Numbered from the stretch's first letter, positions 41,821 to 50,579 are shown. The stretch is DNA of 64,000 bases from Bacteroidota bacterium (GCA_018267615.1 JAFDYD010000036.1:66088-130087), one strand, 5' to 3'. The notes: generated by a model from the letters alone, not told the origin. Numbers and translations: made by a program.

Positions 41821-43182
41821 TTACTTCCGGAGCGATTGAATTACGTCGTATTTGGTGACGATATGATAGTCTCCACTGTCGTCTTTTGCAAGTACGGCCC
41901 CATTTTCTTTATTGATTAGCGCGCTTATTCTTTCCACCGGAGTATCGAATGCAACGATTGGATATGCTGGCTCCAGCACATCATTAATTTTTTTCTGCTT
42001 GATGTCCTGGCCGTTTCCAAGCATCTTGCTAAACAAGCCACTTTCACTAATTGCTCCAATAATATTTCCTTCTTTAAGCACAGGGATGTTTTCAATATTA
42101 AATTGCTTCATCAGGTCAACAGCATCGCCCACTGTTGATCCCGGTTCTATTGTCACTAATTTTTTTACACCGCGGCCGCTCACGATATCGCGAAAAGTTT
42201 TTACGTCGAGGAATCCACGTTCCATCATCCATTGATCATTGTAGATTTTTGCAACATAACGGCTTCCGTGATCATGGAAAATGCAAACAACGAGATCATC
42301 TTTTTTTAATTTGCTTTTTAATTGTATCAAGCCTTGTATGCAACTTCCGGCACTATATCCGCAAAAAAGACCTTCTTCTTTCGCAAGTCTTCTCGCCATA
42401 ATGGCCCCATCTTTATCAGTGACCTGTTCAAAATAATCGATGACACTCATGTCATAATTCTTAGGAACAAAATCTTCACCAAAACCTTCCGATACATAAG
42501 GATGCACTTCGTTCATATCGATCTCGCCTGTACGAAAATATTTTGTGAGTAACGAGCCATACACATCGATCGCCCAAATTTTAATGTTTGGATTTTTTTC
42601 TTTCAGGTACATAGCTGTACCGGTGATCGTTCCTCCAGTTCCGGCAGTGCAAACTAAGTGCGTGATTTTGCCGTCAGTTTGTTCCCAGATTTCAGGTCCT
42701 GTGCTTTCGTAATGCGCCTGCCTGTTCGCGAGGTTATCATACTGATTGCAATGAAACGAATTCGGAATTTCTTTTGCAAGCCGCGCGGCGATGGAATAAT
42801 AACTACGCGGATCGTCCGGTTCAACATTGGTTGGACAAACGATAACTTCCGCACCGACGGATTTCAGTATGTCAACTTTTTCTTTTGATTGTTTATCCGT
42901 TGTTGCAAAAATGCATTTGTATCCTTTTACGCAGGCGGCAAGAGCTAATCCCATTCCTGTATTACCACTTGTTCCTTCGATAATAGTTCCGCCCGGTTTC
43001 AGTTTCCCTTCTTTTTCCGCAACCTCAATCATCTTTACAGCCATCCTGTCTTTTACAGAATTACCCGGATTGAAATATTCCACTTTTGCCAAGACTGTAC
43101 AGGGGAAATCTTTTGTGATTTTATTCAAACGGATCAACGGAGTATTGCCAATTGTCTCGAGAATATTATTTTTAATATTCAT
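41821..43182 (-). CDS. Cystathionine beta-synthase / cysteine synthase with C-terminal CBS pair
   Basis: From ATG at 43182 the product is 453 aa. The PLP domain starts ILETIGNTPLIRLNKI, has PLP Lys44 in GNSVKDRMAVK, TSGNTGMGLALAACVKGYKC, and the phosphate loop GTGGTITGTAMYLK. After residue about 330 come two CBS domains (LVTIEPGSTVGDAVDLMKQF and IVAFDTPVERISALI), as in cystathionine beta-synthase. It probably condenses serine or O-acetylserine with homocysteine or sulfide. The CBS pair suggests control by an adenosyl ligand. The longer frame to 43224 crosses a -7 promoter element and is rejected. Confidence 0.93.
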   Translation of the reverse strand: MNIKNNILETIGNTPLIRLNKITKDFPCTVLAKVEYFNPGNSVKDRMAVKMIEVAEKEGKLKPGGTIIEGTSGNTGMGLALAACVKGYKCIFATTDKQSKEKVDILKSVGAEVIVCPTNVEPDDPRSYYSIAARLAKEIPNSFHCNQYDNLANRQAHYESTGPEIWEQTDGKITHLVCTAGTGGTITGTAMYLKEKNPNIKIWAIDVYGSLLTKYFRTGEIDMNEVHPYVSEGFGEDFVPKNYDMSVIDYFEQVTDKDGAIMARRLAKEEGLFCGYSAGSCIQGLIQLKSKLKKDDLVVCIFHDHGSRYVAKIYNDQWMMERGFLDVKTFRDIVSGRGVKKLVTIEPGSTVGDAVDLMKQFNIENIPVLKEGNIIGAISESGLFSKMLGNGQDIKQKKINDVLEPAYPIVAFDTPVERISALINKENGAVLAKDDSGDYHIVTKYDVIQSLRK

Positions 43183-43199
43183 AATAGAATGATTGTGGA

Positions 43200-43207
43200 C
43201 AAAATTA
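43200..43207 (-). promoter_or_regulatory. Candidate -7 promoter element (TAATTTTG) for the CBS gene
   Basis: CAAAATTA on the plus strand is an exact TAnnTTTG match on the minus strand, 18-25 bp before ATG 43182. It lies inside the upstream frame extension and so supports the shorter start. Confidence 0.5.
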
Positions 43208-43273
43208 CATTTTTCATTTGACACACGTTAGATGCAAAGTAAAAGGGTAGAGTCTGAATTTTATTTTTTTCGA

Positions 43274-43398
43274 AAGGTAGAGGGTGAAGCGTGTAAGGTA
43301 TGGCATGCTTTGTTTCAACTTGAGGGTTTTTATTTTTCATCCTTAGCAGCATTATTAGTTATCAGCTTGCCATACCCTACAGCTCTAACCTACCACCT
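43274..43398. repeat. Imperfect 35-bp palindrome in the divergent gap
   Basis: AAGGTAGAGGGTGAAGCG at 43274-43291, extended to 43308, pairs imperfectly with GCTTGCCATACCCTACAG...CTACCACCT at 43365-43398. The pair GTATGGCA/TGCCATAC is exact. It lies between the divergent cystathionine beta-synthase and hydrolase genes. No second copy was seen. Confidence 0.6.
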
Positions 43399-43457
43399 CT
43401 AAAAAATGGAACTGTTATACTTTATAACTTGCATCTCGTATACCATCTTACTTTTTT

Positions 43458-44111
43458 ATGAATGTATATTTCATAAGCGGGCTCGGCGCAGATGAGCGGG
43501 TATTTAAACATATTTCTCTTCCGGAAGGATATGAAGCGGTCTATTTGAAATGGATTGATCCCTTGAAAAACGAAACACTTACTGATTATTCATTAAGAAT
43601 GGCAGGGAAGATTGATATGACGAAGCCGTTTATAATAATAGGACTTTCGATGGGCGGAATGATTGCGTCTGAAATATCAAGGCATTTCAAACCTGAGACG
43701 ATCATTCTTATTTCCAGTATTCCAACAGCATCTGACCTTCCACCTTATATGACTGCATCAGGGAAATTTAAATTGTACGATTGGATTCCAATTGGATTCT
43801 TAAAATCAGCAACCATTATTAAAAGATTATTTGTCGTTGAGTCGGCAGAGGACCGACTGATCTTAAAAAAAATGGTGGAGGATTGCGACGAATCATTTAT
43901 TCGCTGGGGTATGGCCGCTATTTCAACCTGGAAAGAATCTCCAGTTACATTCAATTATACCCATATTCACGGCAACAACGATCTCGTGTTGCCGATGCGC
44001 TATACAAAGCCAACACATATTATTCCAAAAGGAGGTCACTTCATGATTGTGAACCGCGCGAAGGAAGTAAATGAGATCATAAAAAAAATATTAGCAAATG
44101 TGAAAATGTGA
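43458..44111 (+). CDS. Alpha/beta hydrolase, small
   Basis: The product (217 aa) has the hydrolase fold: FISGLGADERVF at the start, nucleophile serine in IIGLSMGGMIASE (GxSxG), the acid near HGNNDLVLP and the catalytic histidine in IPKGGHFMIVNRA. It is similar to the short, cap-poor esterase-like members. No signal peptide; substrate unknown. The last codons run into the palindrome at 44098-44180, so the annotated tail (ILANVKM) is partly encoded by the repeat, a sign that the repeat inserted at or near the gene end. Confidence 0.85.
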   Translation: MNVYFISGLGADERVFKHISLPEGYEAVYLKWIDPLKNETLTDYSLRMAGKIDMTKPFIIIGLSMGGMIASEISRHFKPETIILISSIPTASDLPPYMTASGKFKLYDWIPIGFLKSATIIKRLFVVESAEDRLILKKMVEDCDESFIRWGMAAISTWKESPVTFNYTHIHGNNDLVLPMRYTKPTHIIPKGGHFMIVNRAKEVNEIIKKILANVKM

Positions 44112-44180
44112 GAAATGTGGGAAATGTGAAAATGCGGTCTCGTATCATACAAAGCATTTCCACATTTTTCACATTTTCAT
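44098..44180. repeat. Palindrome of AAATGTG units between convergent genes
   Basis: Left arm 44098-44125 (ATGTGAAAATGTGAGAAATG and on) pairs with right arm 44155-44180 (CATTTCCACATTTTTCACAT and on), about 26 bp with two differences. It overlaps the last codons of the hydrolase gene and stops 9 bp before the anti-sigma gene's stop. Confidence 0.75.
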
Positions 44181-44189
44181 ATTTCCACA

Positions 44190-44693
44190 TTATCTCAGTA
44201 ATTTTTTCTTTCTTGTCAAATACATATCCAGCAGCATCAGGCCGAGGATTACATTGATCATCACAAAAATATTTGTGTAGGAATTATTTAAAAATTTTCC
44301 CCAGTTTAGTTTTTCAAGTTTCGGCGATATAATACTCGATGAACTGCTATTTGCCCAAGTGAGCTGACCAAAACTATATATCACAAATCCTACAATCATC
44401 ACGATAAAAAAAGCAGCAACGCCCCAAATTATTTTTTTGTTGATATAGCTACTTGTTGCAGGAGCAACATGATATTTCGCAATATCTTCCATCACATTTT
44501 TTGTAAAACGCATGGAAGGAGATTCGAGTTCGGTGCTAGTAATTAGTTTATGCGCCTCGAGCAATTCACGGTATGTTCGTTGCCATTCGAGATTCGTTTC
44601 TATCAGTTTTTCGATAGCCGATTTTTCGGCCTCGGTTGTTAGTCCGTCAATATATTCCCATAAACGGGCCTCCATATTTTCCTGCTCATTCAT
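44190..44693 (-). CDS. Membrane anti-sigma factor-like protein
   Basis: I chose ATG 44693 (MNEQENMEARLWEYIDG), giving 167 aa; a longer frame to 44786 overlaps the sigma gene by 29 bp. The N-terminal half is a short helical anti-sigma-like domain (WEYIDGLTTEAEKSAIEKLI, EWQRTYRELLEAHKLI). Two membrane helices follow: IIWGVAAFFIVMIVGFVIYSF and IFVMINVILGLMLLDMYL. It lies right after an ECF sigma gene, so it is most likely the cognate anti-sigma factor. There is no CHCC zinc motif. Confidence 0.78.
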   Translation of the reverse strand: MNEQENMEARLWEYIDGLTTEAEKSAIEKLIETNLEWQRTYRELLEAHKLITSTELESPSMRFTKNVMEDIAKYHVAPATSSYINKKIIWGVAAFFIVMIVGFVIYSFGQLTWANSSSSSIISPKLEKLNWGKFLNNSYTNIFVMINVILGLMLLDMYLTRKKKLLR

Positions 44694-44757
44694 AAAATTA
44701 TTTATTAAATGATTATTATAAAGTTCCGGCCAATTGTCCAAATCGCTCGACTTTTTT

Positions 44758-45345
44758 TCAGTCACCCTGTATTTCACGTACTTCATGGCTAAAATATTTT
44801 TCCATTTTTTCTTTTAGTCGATGCCTGGCGCGATGAAGTTTTACTTTTACTGTATTGGGTTCAGCCCCGATGATTTGCCCTATTTCTTCAAGCGATTGCT
44901 CCCCTTTATAAAATAAGGTGATGATCTGTGCGTCATCCGGACTCAATAATTCAATCGCCTCATTCACCATGGCCTGTCTTGATTTTGCCTCCACCTGGTT
45001 TGCTTTGAAAGCCGATTCCCTGCTCTCTAATTGCACCAACGTTTTTTCATTGTCAATAGATGTAACGTCCAATTTCTTTTTCCGAAGAAAAGTGATACAA
45101 CTGGTTCTGACGATCGTGTACAACCACGTGCTGAATTTCGATTCGCCTCTGAAATCGGCCAATGAACGATACGCTTTCACAAAGATGTCCTGTGAAAGTT
45201 CTTCAGCGTCTTCCCGGTTGTCGGTGAAACGTAAAACCAGTGTAAAAACATAGTTTTGATAGCGCTCTACCAATGCCGCGAAAAGTTGTTGCTCGCCTTT
45301 AAGAACCCTGCTGATGATTTCTGTATCGGTCAGTTCTCCATGCAT
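44758..45345 (-). CDS. ECF-type RNA polymerase sigma factor
   Basis: The product (195 aa) has region 2 (FAALVERYQNYVFTLVLRFTDNREDAEELSQDIFVKAYRSLADFRGESKFSTWLYTIVRT), a spacer, and region 4 (LLSPDDAQIITLFYKGEQSLEEIGQIIGAEPNTVKVKLHRARHRLKEKM). It is the second ECF system in the window after 16926-17540 and the two differ in sequence. The divergent neighbour at 45754 (DUF6249 protein) could be a target gene, but no recognisable shared promoter motif was seen. The anti-sigma gene follows. Confidence 0.93.
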   Translation of the reverse strand: MHGELTDTEIISRVLKGEQQLFAALVERYQNYVFTLVLRFTDNREDAEELSQDIFVKAYRSLADFRGESKFSTWLYTIVRTSCITFLRKKKLDVTSIDNEKTLVQLESRESAFKANQVEAKSRQAMVNEAIELLSPDDAQIITLFYKGEQSLEEIGQIIGAEPNTVKVKLHRARHRLKEKMEKYFSHEVREIQGD

Positions 45346-45753
45346 GACAATGAATAAGACAATGATTTAAGGAGCAGGTTACAGTGCAAAGTAAGTTTAT
45401 TTGGACGGAGGCAAAGAGAGGATAGCAGTATTGCGATGACGCCGGGGGTGAGAGACAAGAAATATTCAATAATCAATATTCAGCAATCAATGTTCAAGGT
45501 TTAATGCAAAAACGTTTATTAATTTTCAGACTTGAACATTGATTGTTGAATATTGATTATTGAATATTCCTTATCCCTTACACCTTACGCCCGTTACCCT
45601 TTACCTGTAACCTGATCTCATCATCCGTAGTCCCATATCCTGTAAAAGCACCTGGGCGATAAAAAACAAAAGAGGCTGTAACCTCAAAACCGCTCCGGTA
45701 GTCTGATACAGAAATCGATAAATAACATTAAAATAATTTAAAAATCAAATAAA
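45346..45753. other. Intergenic region, 408 bp, holding an ATTCAATAATCAA palindrome
   Basis: This divergent gap between the sigma-factor gene and the DUF6249 gene holds the palindrome at 45461-45568. It is followed by pyrimidine-rich sequence with loosely repeated ACCTTACGCC/TACCTGTAACC phrases. No reading frame or -7 consensus stands out near ATG 45754; a sigma-dependent promoter there would not match the housekeeping consensus. Confidence 0.5.
45461..45568. repeat. 38-bp inverted repeat, ATTCAATAATCAA family
   Basis: Arms 45461-45498 and 45531-45568 pair at 37 of 38 positions. The arms use the same words as 35084-35203 (ATTCAATAATCAA, CAATCAATGTTCAAG or CAATCAATATTCAATG) but in a different order. 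The loops are also similar, so the two share an origin. Confidence 0.88.
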
Positions 45754-46146
45754 ATGGGACCCGATCAATTAGTATTCTTATGGTTAATCATATCATGCCT
45801 TGGAGTTTTTGCCATGACTTTTGGTGTAAGATACCTCAGAAATAAAGAGAATATGGCAATGATAGAAAAAGGAATGGATCCAAAATTGAATGCCAATCGC
45901 CCTGCTCCGTATAAAAATCTAAAATGGGGATTGTTACTGGTAGGATCCGGTGTGGGCTTATTCATCGCCTATCTTCTCGATAATTTCGTTCTGGATAAGG
46001 TAAGTCATTTCGGACACGACTACGATTCTCCCGCTAACGTTCCTATCTATTTCGCGCTAATTGCAATTGGCGGCGGTTTGGGATTGATTAGCTCATACAG
46101 GATCGAAAAAAAGGAATTGTTAGATAAAGGACAGCCATTATCATAA
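45754..46146 (+). CDS. DUF6249-like small membrane protein
   Basis: The product (130 aa) has three hydrophobic helices: LVFLWLIISCLGVFAMTFG, LKWGLLLVGSGVGLFIAYLL and VPIYFALIAIGGGLGLISSY. Between the first two lies the cytoplasmic segment RYLRNKENMAMIEKGMDPKLN. The phrase RNKENMAMIEKGMDP is typical of the DUF6249 family of Bacteroidetes proteins, function unknown. It is divergent from the ECF sigma gene and ends at a good terminator, so it is probably a single-gene unit, possibly under that sigma factor. Confidence 0.85.
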   Translation: MGPDQLVFLWLIISCLGVFAMTFGVRYLRNKENMAMIEKGMDPKLNANRPAPYKNLKWGLLLVGSGVGLFIAYLLDNFVLDKVSHFGHDYDSPANVPIYFALIAIGGGLGLISSYRIEKKELLDKGQPLS

Positions 46147-46174
46147 TCACAAAAATCTTATCCAGGTAAATACA

Positions 46175-46198
46175 GCATCTCAAAAGAGATGCTTTTTT
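46175..46198 (+). terminator. Rho-independent terminator after the DUF6249 gene
   Basis: A perfect 7-bp stem (GCATCTC/GAGATGC) with loop AAAA is followed by six Ts, starting 28 bp after the stop. Confidence 0.88.
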
Positions 46199-46273
46199 AT
46201 TTCAAGAGGGAATGATAAATCCCGGATATGAGAAAAACTAACGTTACTGCGCAACCGATTTTTACTTTCCGTA

Positions 46274-47887
46274 CTAATTTCTCGCAGGGATCGGCATTGC
46301 CATTTTGTTATCCATTTCTTCCATCGCTTTCTTCACAACAGGATCGTTCCCATTACTGATTTCAAAATATCCTTCGGTGCGCCAGATCAATCTGGCAAAT
46401 AAAGCTTTGATACGGTTTTGTAAAATGGATTTGTCGCGTGGTGAAATGGTCTGAATATCTATCGTGTCTTTTGCGGCATAATTCACAAGCGTGTTCCATA
46501 CTTTATCTTCATCATGAAAACCAGTTGCAAATGCAGCAGGATCTTTGAACCGGCGGAAATTATCAATATGCTGCATGTAGTACGTATAGATAAAACTATT
46601 TAGCGTTCCGTTTATATAAAGTGATGTGATATTTTTGGAAATATTACTCGTATCGAGTCCGACAAAAATATCCGGCGTAATGCCGCCACCACCGTATACT
46701 GTTCTTCCTCCTTTGGTTTTATATACCGGGCCTGCATGAACGCTGGAAGTATCACCATGGATCACTTCACCGTTGTGATATCTTTCTATCACTTCATCAT
46801 TATAATTTTCCCGTCCTTTATTATATGGTTTTTGGATACTGCGACCGATGGGTGTATAATATCTGGCGATCGTTAATCTCAATTCACTTCCGTCCGAAAG
46901 TTGAAATGGTTCTTGTACCAAACCCTTTCCAAATGTTCGTCTACCCATGATCGTTGCCCTGTCCCAATCCTGCAAAGCGCCTGTTAATATTTCACTCGCA
47001 GATGCTGTTCCTTCATCGACCAACAAAATTAATTTGCCTTTTTCAAAAAGGCCCGGTCTCTGTGCCCGGTATTCCCTTCTCGGGTTATTCTTGCCTTCTG
47101 TATATACAATGAGTTTATCGTTGTCGAGAAATTCATCCGCAATATTGACGGCTTCATCCACGATCCCACCCCCATTGCCGCGCAGATCGAGTACCAATTT
47201 TTGTAATCCCTGTTGCTGCAATTTTTCCAAAGCCTGCATAAATTCCGAATACGTTGTCCTGGAAAATTTATTGATGCGTATATAGCCTGTTTCTTTATCG
47301 ATCATATAACCGGCATCGACGGCGGGTAGTGGAATGGGGCCTCTCGCTATATCCACCAGCTTCATCTTCTGATCTCTCAATAGTGCAATGGTTACCTTGC
47401 TTGCACCCGGACCACGCAGAAATTTTTTGATGCGCTCTGAGGTAATGCCGTTACCAGCAACAAGTGAATCATTTACTTTTATGAGTTTATCACCAACCTG
47501 CAAGCCTGCTTTAGCACTGGGGCCGTCGGGCAAAACATAAGTGGCGTTCACAGTATCGTTGATAATTTGGAATTCAATACCTATGCCTTCGAAATTTCCT
47601 TTTAGATCCTCATTCATCTCTTCACGATCGACAGCAGGAATAAAGTAGGAGTGAGGGTCGAGATGTGAAAGGATACCCTGTATAGCCTCATCACCCAGGG
47701 AATCTGCATTCACCGTATCAACATATTTTGAATTTACCAGATCTACAACTTCCTGTACGCGATTTACTTTGCGCGTTTTGAAAAATCCTTTCGTGCTCGT
47801 GTTTTCATAGAGTCGATAACCGATAAGCATTCCAACTATCATTACAATAGCAAAAAGCAATGGTATCCAGACTTTCAATTTTTTCAT
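46274..47887 (-). CDS. C-terminal processing serine protease (S41, CtpA/Prc-like)
   Basis: The product (537 aa) has an N-terminal membrane anchor (VWIPLLFAIVMIVGMLIGYRL), a PDZ domain (FEGIGIEFQIINDT...PDGPSAKAGLQVGDKLIKVND), and a peptidase S41 domain with LVLDLRGNGGGIVDEAV, catalytic serine in VDEGTASASEILTGALQDW and lysine in GRRTFGKGLVQEPF. Such proteases trim or degrade periplasmic proteins from the C-terminus. The extension after residue about 390 (TPDIFVGLDTSNISKN and on) is a standard C-terminal helical domain in Bacteroidetes. The gene is divergent from the GlcNAc kinase gene. Confidence 0.95.
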   Translation of the reverse strand: MKKLKVWIPLLFAIVMIVGMLIGYRLYENTSTKGFFKTRKVNRVQEVVDLVNSKYVDTVNADSLGDEAIQGILSHLDPHSYFIPAVDREEMNEDLKGNFEGIGIEFQIINDTVNATYVLPDGPSAKAGLQVGDKLIKVNDSLVAGNGITSERIKKFLRGPGASKVTIALLRDQKMKLVDIARGPIPLPAVDAGYMIDKETGYIRINKFSRTTYSEFMQALEKLQQQGLQKLVLDLRGNGGGIVDEAVNIADEFLDNDKLIVYTEGKNNPRREYRAQRPGLFEKGKLILLVDEGTASASEILTGALQDWDRATIMGRRTFGKGLVQEPFQLSDGSELRLTIARYYTPIGRSIQKPYNKGRENYNDEVIERYHNGEVIHGDTSSVHAGPVYKTKGGRTVYGGGGITPDIFVGLDTSNISKNITSLYINGTLNSFIYTYYMQHIDNFRRFKDPAAFATGFHDEDKVWNTLVNYAAKDTIDIQTISPRDKSILQNRIKALFARLIWRTEGYFEISNGNDPVVKKAMEEMDNKMAMPIPARN

Positions 47888-47948
47888 TTCTTATGTCTTT
47901 TCAATTCTTAGAAGACGCAAATTAAGCAAAAGGGCCGGGCCGTCCTAG

Positions 47949-48045
47949 TTGACCGGTCGATTAGTCGATATGTAAACGTCAGCTTTTTGTGGTTTTATAT
48001 TTAATATGAAAGAAATTAACTTATCGACTGACGGACCAATCAACA
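47949..48045. repeat. Weak palindrome of TCGATTAGTCGAT units (possible)
   Basis: GTTGACCGGTCGATTAGTCGA at 47949-47968 can pair loosely with TCGACTGACGGACCAATCAAC at 48024-48044. It resembles 11771-11846 in using TCGAT-type words. Pairing is imperfect, so it is listed as possible only. It lies upstream of the kinase's true ATG. Confidence 0.4.
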
Positions 48046-48131
48046 AATCAACCACTCAATTTACTCTCCAATGTCATTTACGAATTTTATCTTCGCTCAA
48101 AGTTGCGACTAATTATAACAATAAATATGTT

Positions 48132-48971
48132 ATGAATATCTTAATTGCAGACAGCGGATCCACAAAATGTGAATGGTGCCTGCTGCACGGTAAAAAGAGC
48201 AGTGTTGTGGAAACGCAGGGCATGAGTCCATATTTTTTAAATAAGAAACAGATTGAACAAATCATCGAAAAAGAACTTGTCCCTTGTTTAAAAAAGAATG
48301 TACCGGATGAAATTTATTATTACGGCACCGGTTGTGCAAGTGCGGTAAATCGGAAAATGATTCATGGCGCTATCAAAAAAATTTTTCCGAAAGCAAAAGT
48401 GCAAGTCGATCATGATCTGATGGGTGCAGCACGTGCTGTATGCGGCAACAAAAAAGGCGTGGTCTGTAATTTAGGTACCGGAAGTTTTGCTTGCTATTTT
48501 GATGGTAAAAAAATTGTAAAGAGCAGGCCCGGACTTGGCTACGTTCTGGGTGATGAAGGCAGCGGCGCTTATCTCGGAAGAAAAGTGCTGCAATATTATC
48601 TGTACGGTACTTTTGATGAGGAGCTTCGATACAGGTTCGATGCGAGTTATGTAACCAACCGCGCAGAAATATTGGAAAATGTTTATAAGAAGCCGATGCC
48701 CAATCGTTATCTCGCTTCATTTGCAATATTCTTAGCACAGAATCGTGGGCATTACATGATCGAGAATATTATCGAAGACGGGCTGAATGATTTTTTCTTT
48801 CACCATGTGTGCAAATTTTCAGAAAGTTGGAAATTGCCGATTCATTTCATCGGAAGTATTGCTTATGGATTTAAGGATGTGATTCAGCAGTTATGCGGTT
48901 CCTACGAATTCGAACTCGGACAAGTTTTGCGAAAACCAATTGATGGATTGGTAGACTATCACAGAAAATAA
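48132..48971 (+). CDS. BadF/BadG-type N-acetylglucosamine kinase
   Basis: From ATG 48132 the product is 279 aa. The ATPase motifs are ILIADSGSTKCEWCLL (phosphate-1), GVVCNLGTGSFACYFDGKKI (phosphate-2) and GYVLGDEGSGAYLGRKVLQYYL, which marks GlcNAc-kinase-like members of the BadF family. Homologues phosphorylate GlcNAc, MurNAc or glucosamine. The murQ gene begins 6 bp after it, so a role in recycling cell-wall amino sugars is strongly suggested; in some bacteria such a kinase acts on both GlcNAc and MurNAc. The upstream frame to 48006 overlaps the palindromic region and is not used. Confidence 0.88.
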   Translation: MNILIADSGSTKCEWCLLHGKKSSVVETQGMSPYFLNKKQIEQIIEKELVPCLKKNVPDEIYYYGTGCASAVNRKMIHGAIKKIFPKAKVQVDHDLMGAARAVCGNKKGVVCNLGTGSFACYFDGKKIVKSRPGLGYVLGDEGSGAYLGRKVLQYYLYGTFDEELRYRFDASYVTNRAEILENVYKKPMPNRYLASFAIFLAQNRGHYMIENIIEDGLNDFFFHHVCKFSESWKLPIHFIGSIAYGFKDVIQQLCGSYEFELGQVLRKPIDGLVDYHRK

Positions 48972-48977
48972 AATATT

Positions 48978-49796
48978 ATGTCATTTGAAAGAATAACGGA
49001 AGAGGAAGGGAATTACAGGCACCTGGAAAAAATGACTGTTCATGAAATACTAACATTCATTAACCAGGAAGATAAACTCGTTCCGGAAGCTGTTGCAAAA
49101 GCAATTCCGCAAATTGAAAAATTAACGACCGTCGTTGCAGAGAAGATGATGGAGGGTGGAAGATTATTTTATGTTGGAGCCGGAACAAGCGGACGACTCG
49201 GTATATTGGATGCCAGCGAAATTCCGCCGACATACGGGATGCCATTCGGACTCATCGTTGGTATTATTGCAGGAGGAGAAGCGGCGATTCAGCGACCGAT
49301 TGAAAAAGCAGAGGACAATATGGAGCAGGGATGGTTGGATTTGCAGGAACACGAAATCGATGAAAAAGATGTGGTGATTGGAATTGCAGCAAGCGGAACA
49401 ACTCCTTATGTGCTCGGCGCATTGAAAAAAAGCAGAGAAAAAAAAATTGTAACGGGTTGTCTCACTTGTAACCCCGGAACGCCAATGGCAGAGCTGGCAG
49501 ATTATCCAATAGAAGTAATCGTGGGACCAGAATTTGTAACCGGAAGCACGCGCATGAAAAGTGGAACCGCACAGAAACTTGTATTGAATATGATTTCTAC
49601 TACAGTGATGATCCGGATTGGAAGAGTGCAGGACAACAAAATGGTGAACATGCAACTCACCAATACAAAAATTATCGATCGCGGAATAAAAATGTTGATG
49701 GGTGAAACTGGTATCGAAGATTACGAGAAAGCGAAGGAATTATTATTAAAATATGGCAGCGTTAAAAAAGCAATCGACGCAACCTCTTTGAAATAA
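48978..49796 (+). CDS. murQ: N-acetylmuramic acid 6-phosphate etherase
   Basis: The product (272 aa) removes lactate from MurNAc-6-phosphate to give GlcNAc-6-phosphate. The SIS domain carries GGRLFYVGAGTSGRLGILDASEIPPTYG with the catalytic Glu (ASEIPPT), AGGEAAIQRPIEKAED (second catalytic Glu), and GIAASGTTPYV. GSTRMKSGTAQKLVLNM is a further family motif. The length is slightly short because the C-terminal helical domain is small. With the preceding sugar kinase it forms a two-gene amino-sugar recycling unit. Confidence 0.96.
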   Translation: MSFERITEEEGNYRHLEKMTVHEILTFINQEDKLVPEAVAKAIPQIEKLTTVVAEKMMEGGRLFYVGAGTSGRLGILDASEIPPTYGMPFGLIVGIIAGGEAAIQRPIEKAEDNMEQGWLDLQEHEIDEKDVVIGIAASGTTPYVLGALKKSREKKIVTGCLTCNPGTPMAELADYPIEVIVGPEFVTGSTRMKSGTAQKLVLNMISTTVMIRIGRVQDNKMVNMQLTNTKIIDRGIKMLMGETGIEDYEKAKELLLKYGSVKKAIDATSLK

Positions 49797-49835
49797 TTTT
49801 TTTTGGATATGGCTTTTCCGCGTTTGTATATTGTA

Positions 49836-50003
49836 TCGCGGATTATGGGATTTTAAGAATTTCGCAGATGCCATTTGAAGATTGGTCGTTGAATATTTGT
49901 TTGTGATCAATCTACATAAATATTCAATTGTCTATATTTAAGTCGCGAATAGAAAGCACATAAAATAATTCCTGGAATCTTTTAAATCCGGAAATCCGCG
50001 ATA
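49836..50003. repeat. Weak palindrome TCGCGGATTATGGGATTTT (possible)
   Basis: ATCGCGGATTATGGGATTTT at about 49836-49855 pairs loosely with AAATCCGGAAATCCGCGAT at 49984-50002. The inner part is A+T-rich and not self-complementary. It fills the gap between murQ and the unknown gene and ends just before its ATG. Confidence 0.4.
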
Positions 50004-50007
50004 TGAT

Positions 50008-50571
50008 ATGCATGATATTGAACCATTTTATAATTGGCGCCACCTATATGTGAGTGAAGATGATGAACGATCGCCCTTTTATGGAAGGGTCTACTCCGAA
50101 TTCGAATATTCACAAACGATATATAACTATTATATACACCCGCAATGGGATGAATTTGGATCGAGAACACTTTATATGAAAGTGTTATTGGCCGATTACG
50201 ATGAACACTATGTTGTGATCGAGTTGATCGGCGAATGGAACGACGCCATTGAAAATGATATCATGAGCATCAAGCGCGATGTAGCAGACAAATTTTTGAG
50301 TGAAGGTATTTTCAAATTTATATTCATCGCCGAAAATGTACTCAACTTTCATAGCGGCGACAAAGATTATTATGAGGAGTGGTACGAAGAGACTCATGAA
50401 CAGAATGGCTGGGTTGCCTGCTTAAACATGCCCGAACAAACACAATATGATTTTAAAAGGGCCAAACTCGACAGGTATATTGAACTGATCGAACTCGATA
50501 ACTGGAGAACTTATAAACCCTTTCACCTTTTTAAGAAAGTTGATCAGCAGATTATGAATAGGATTCAGTGA
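50008..50571 (+). CDS. Unknown conserved-looking cytoplasmic protein
   Basis: I do not recognise a family (187 aa). It starts MHDIEPFYNWRHLYVSEDDERSPFYG and is unusually rich in Tyr, Trp, Phe, Asp and Glu (NYYIHPQWDEFG, DKDYYEEWYEETHEQNG). There is no signal peptide or membrane helix. The middle LLADYDEHYVVIELIGEWNDAIENDIM reads as alternating strand and helix. The tail RYIELIELDNWRTYKPFHLFKKVDQQIMNRI is helical. Composition and length suggest a real gene. It lies upstream of the attenuator and a GAACC palindrome but reads in the same direction as pheA. Confidence 0.75.
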   Translation: MHDIEPFYNWRHLYVSEDDERSPFYGRVYSEFEYSQTIYNYYIHPQWDEFGSRTLYMKVLLADYDEHYVVIELIGEWNDAIENDIMSIKRDVADKFLSEGIFKFIFIAENVLNFHSGDKDYYEEWYEETHEQNGWVACLNMPEQTQYDFKRAKLDRYIELIELDNWRTYKPFHLFKKVDQQIMNRIQ

Positions 50572-50579
50572 TGAGTGTT

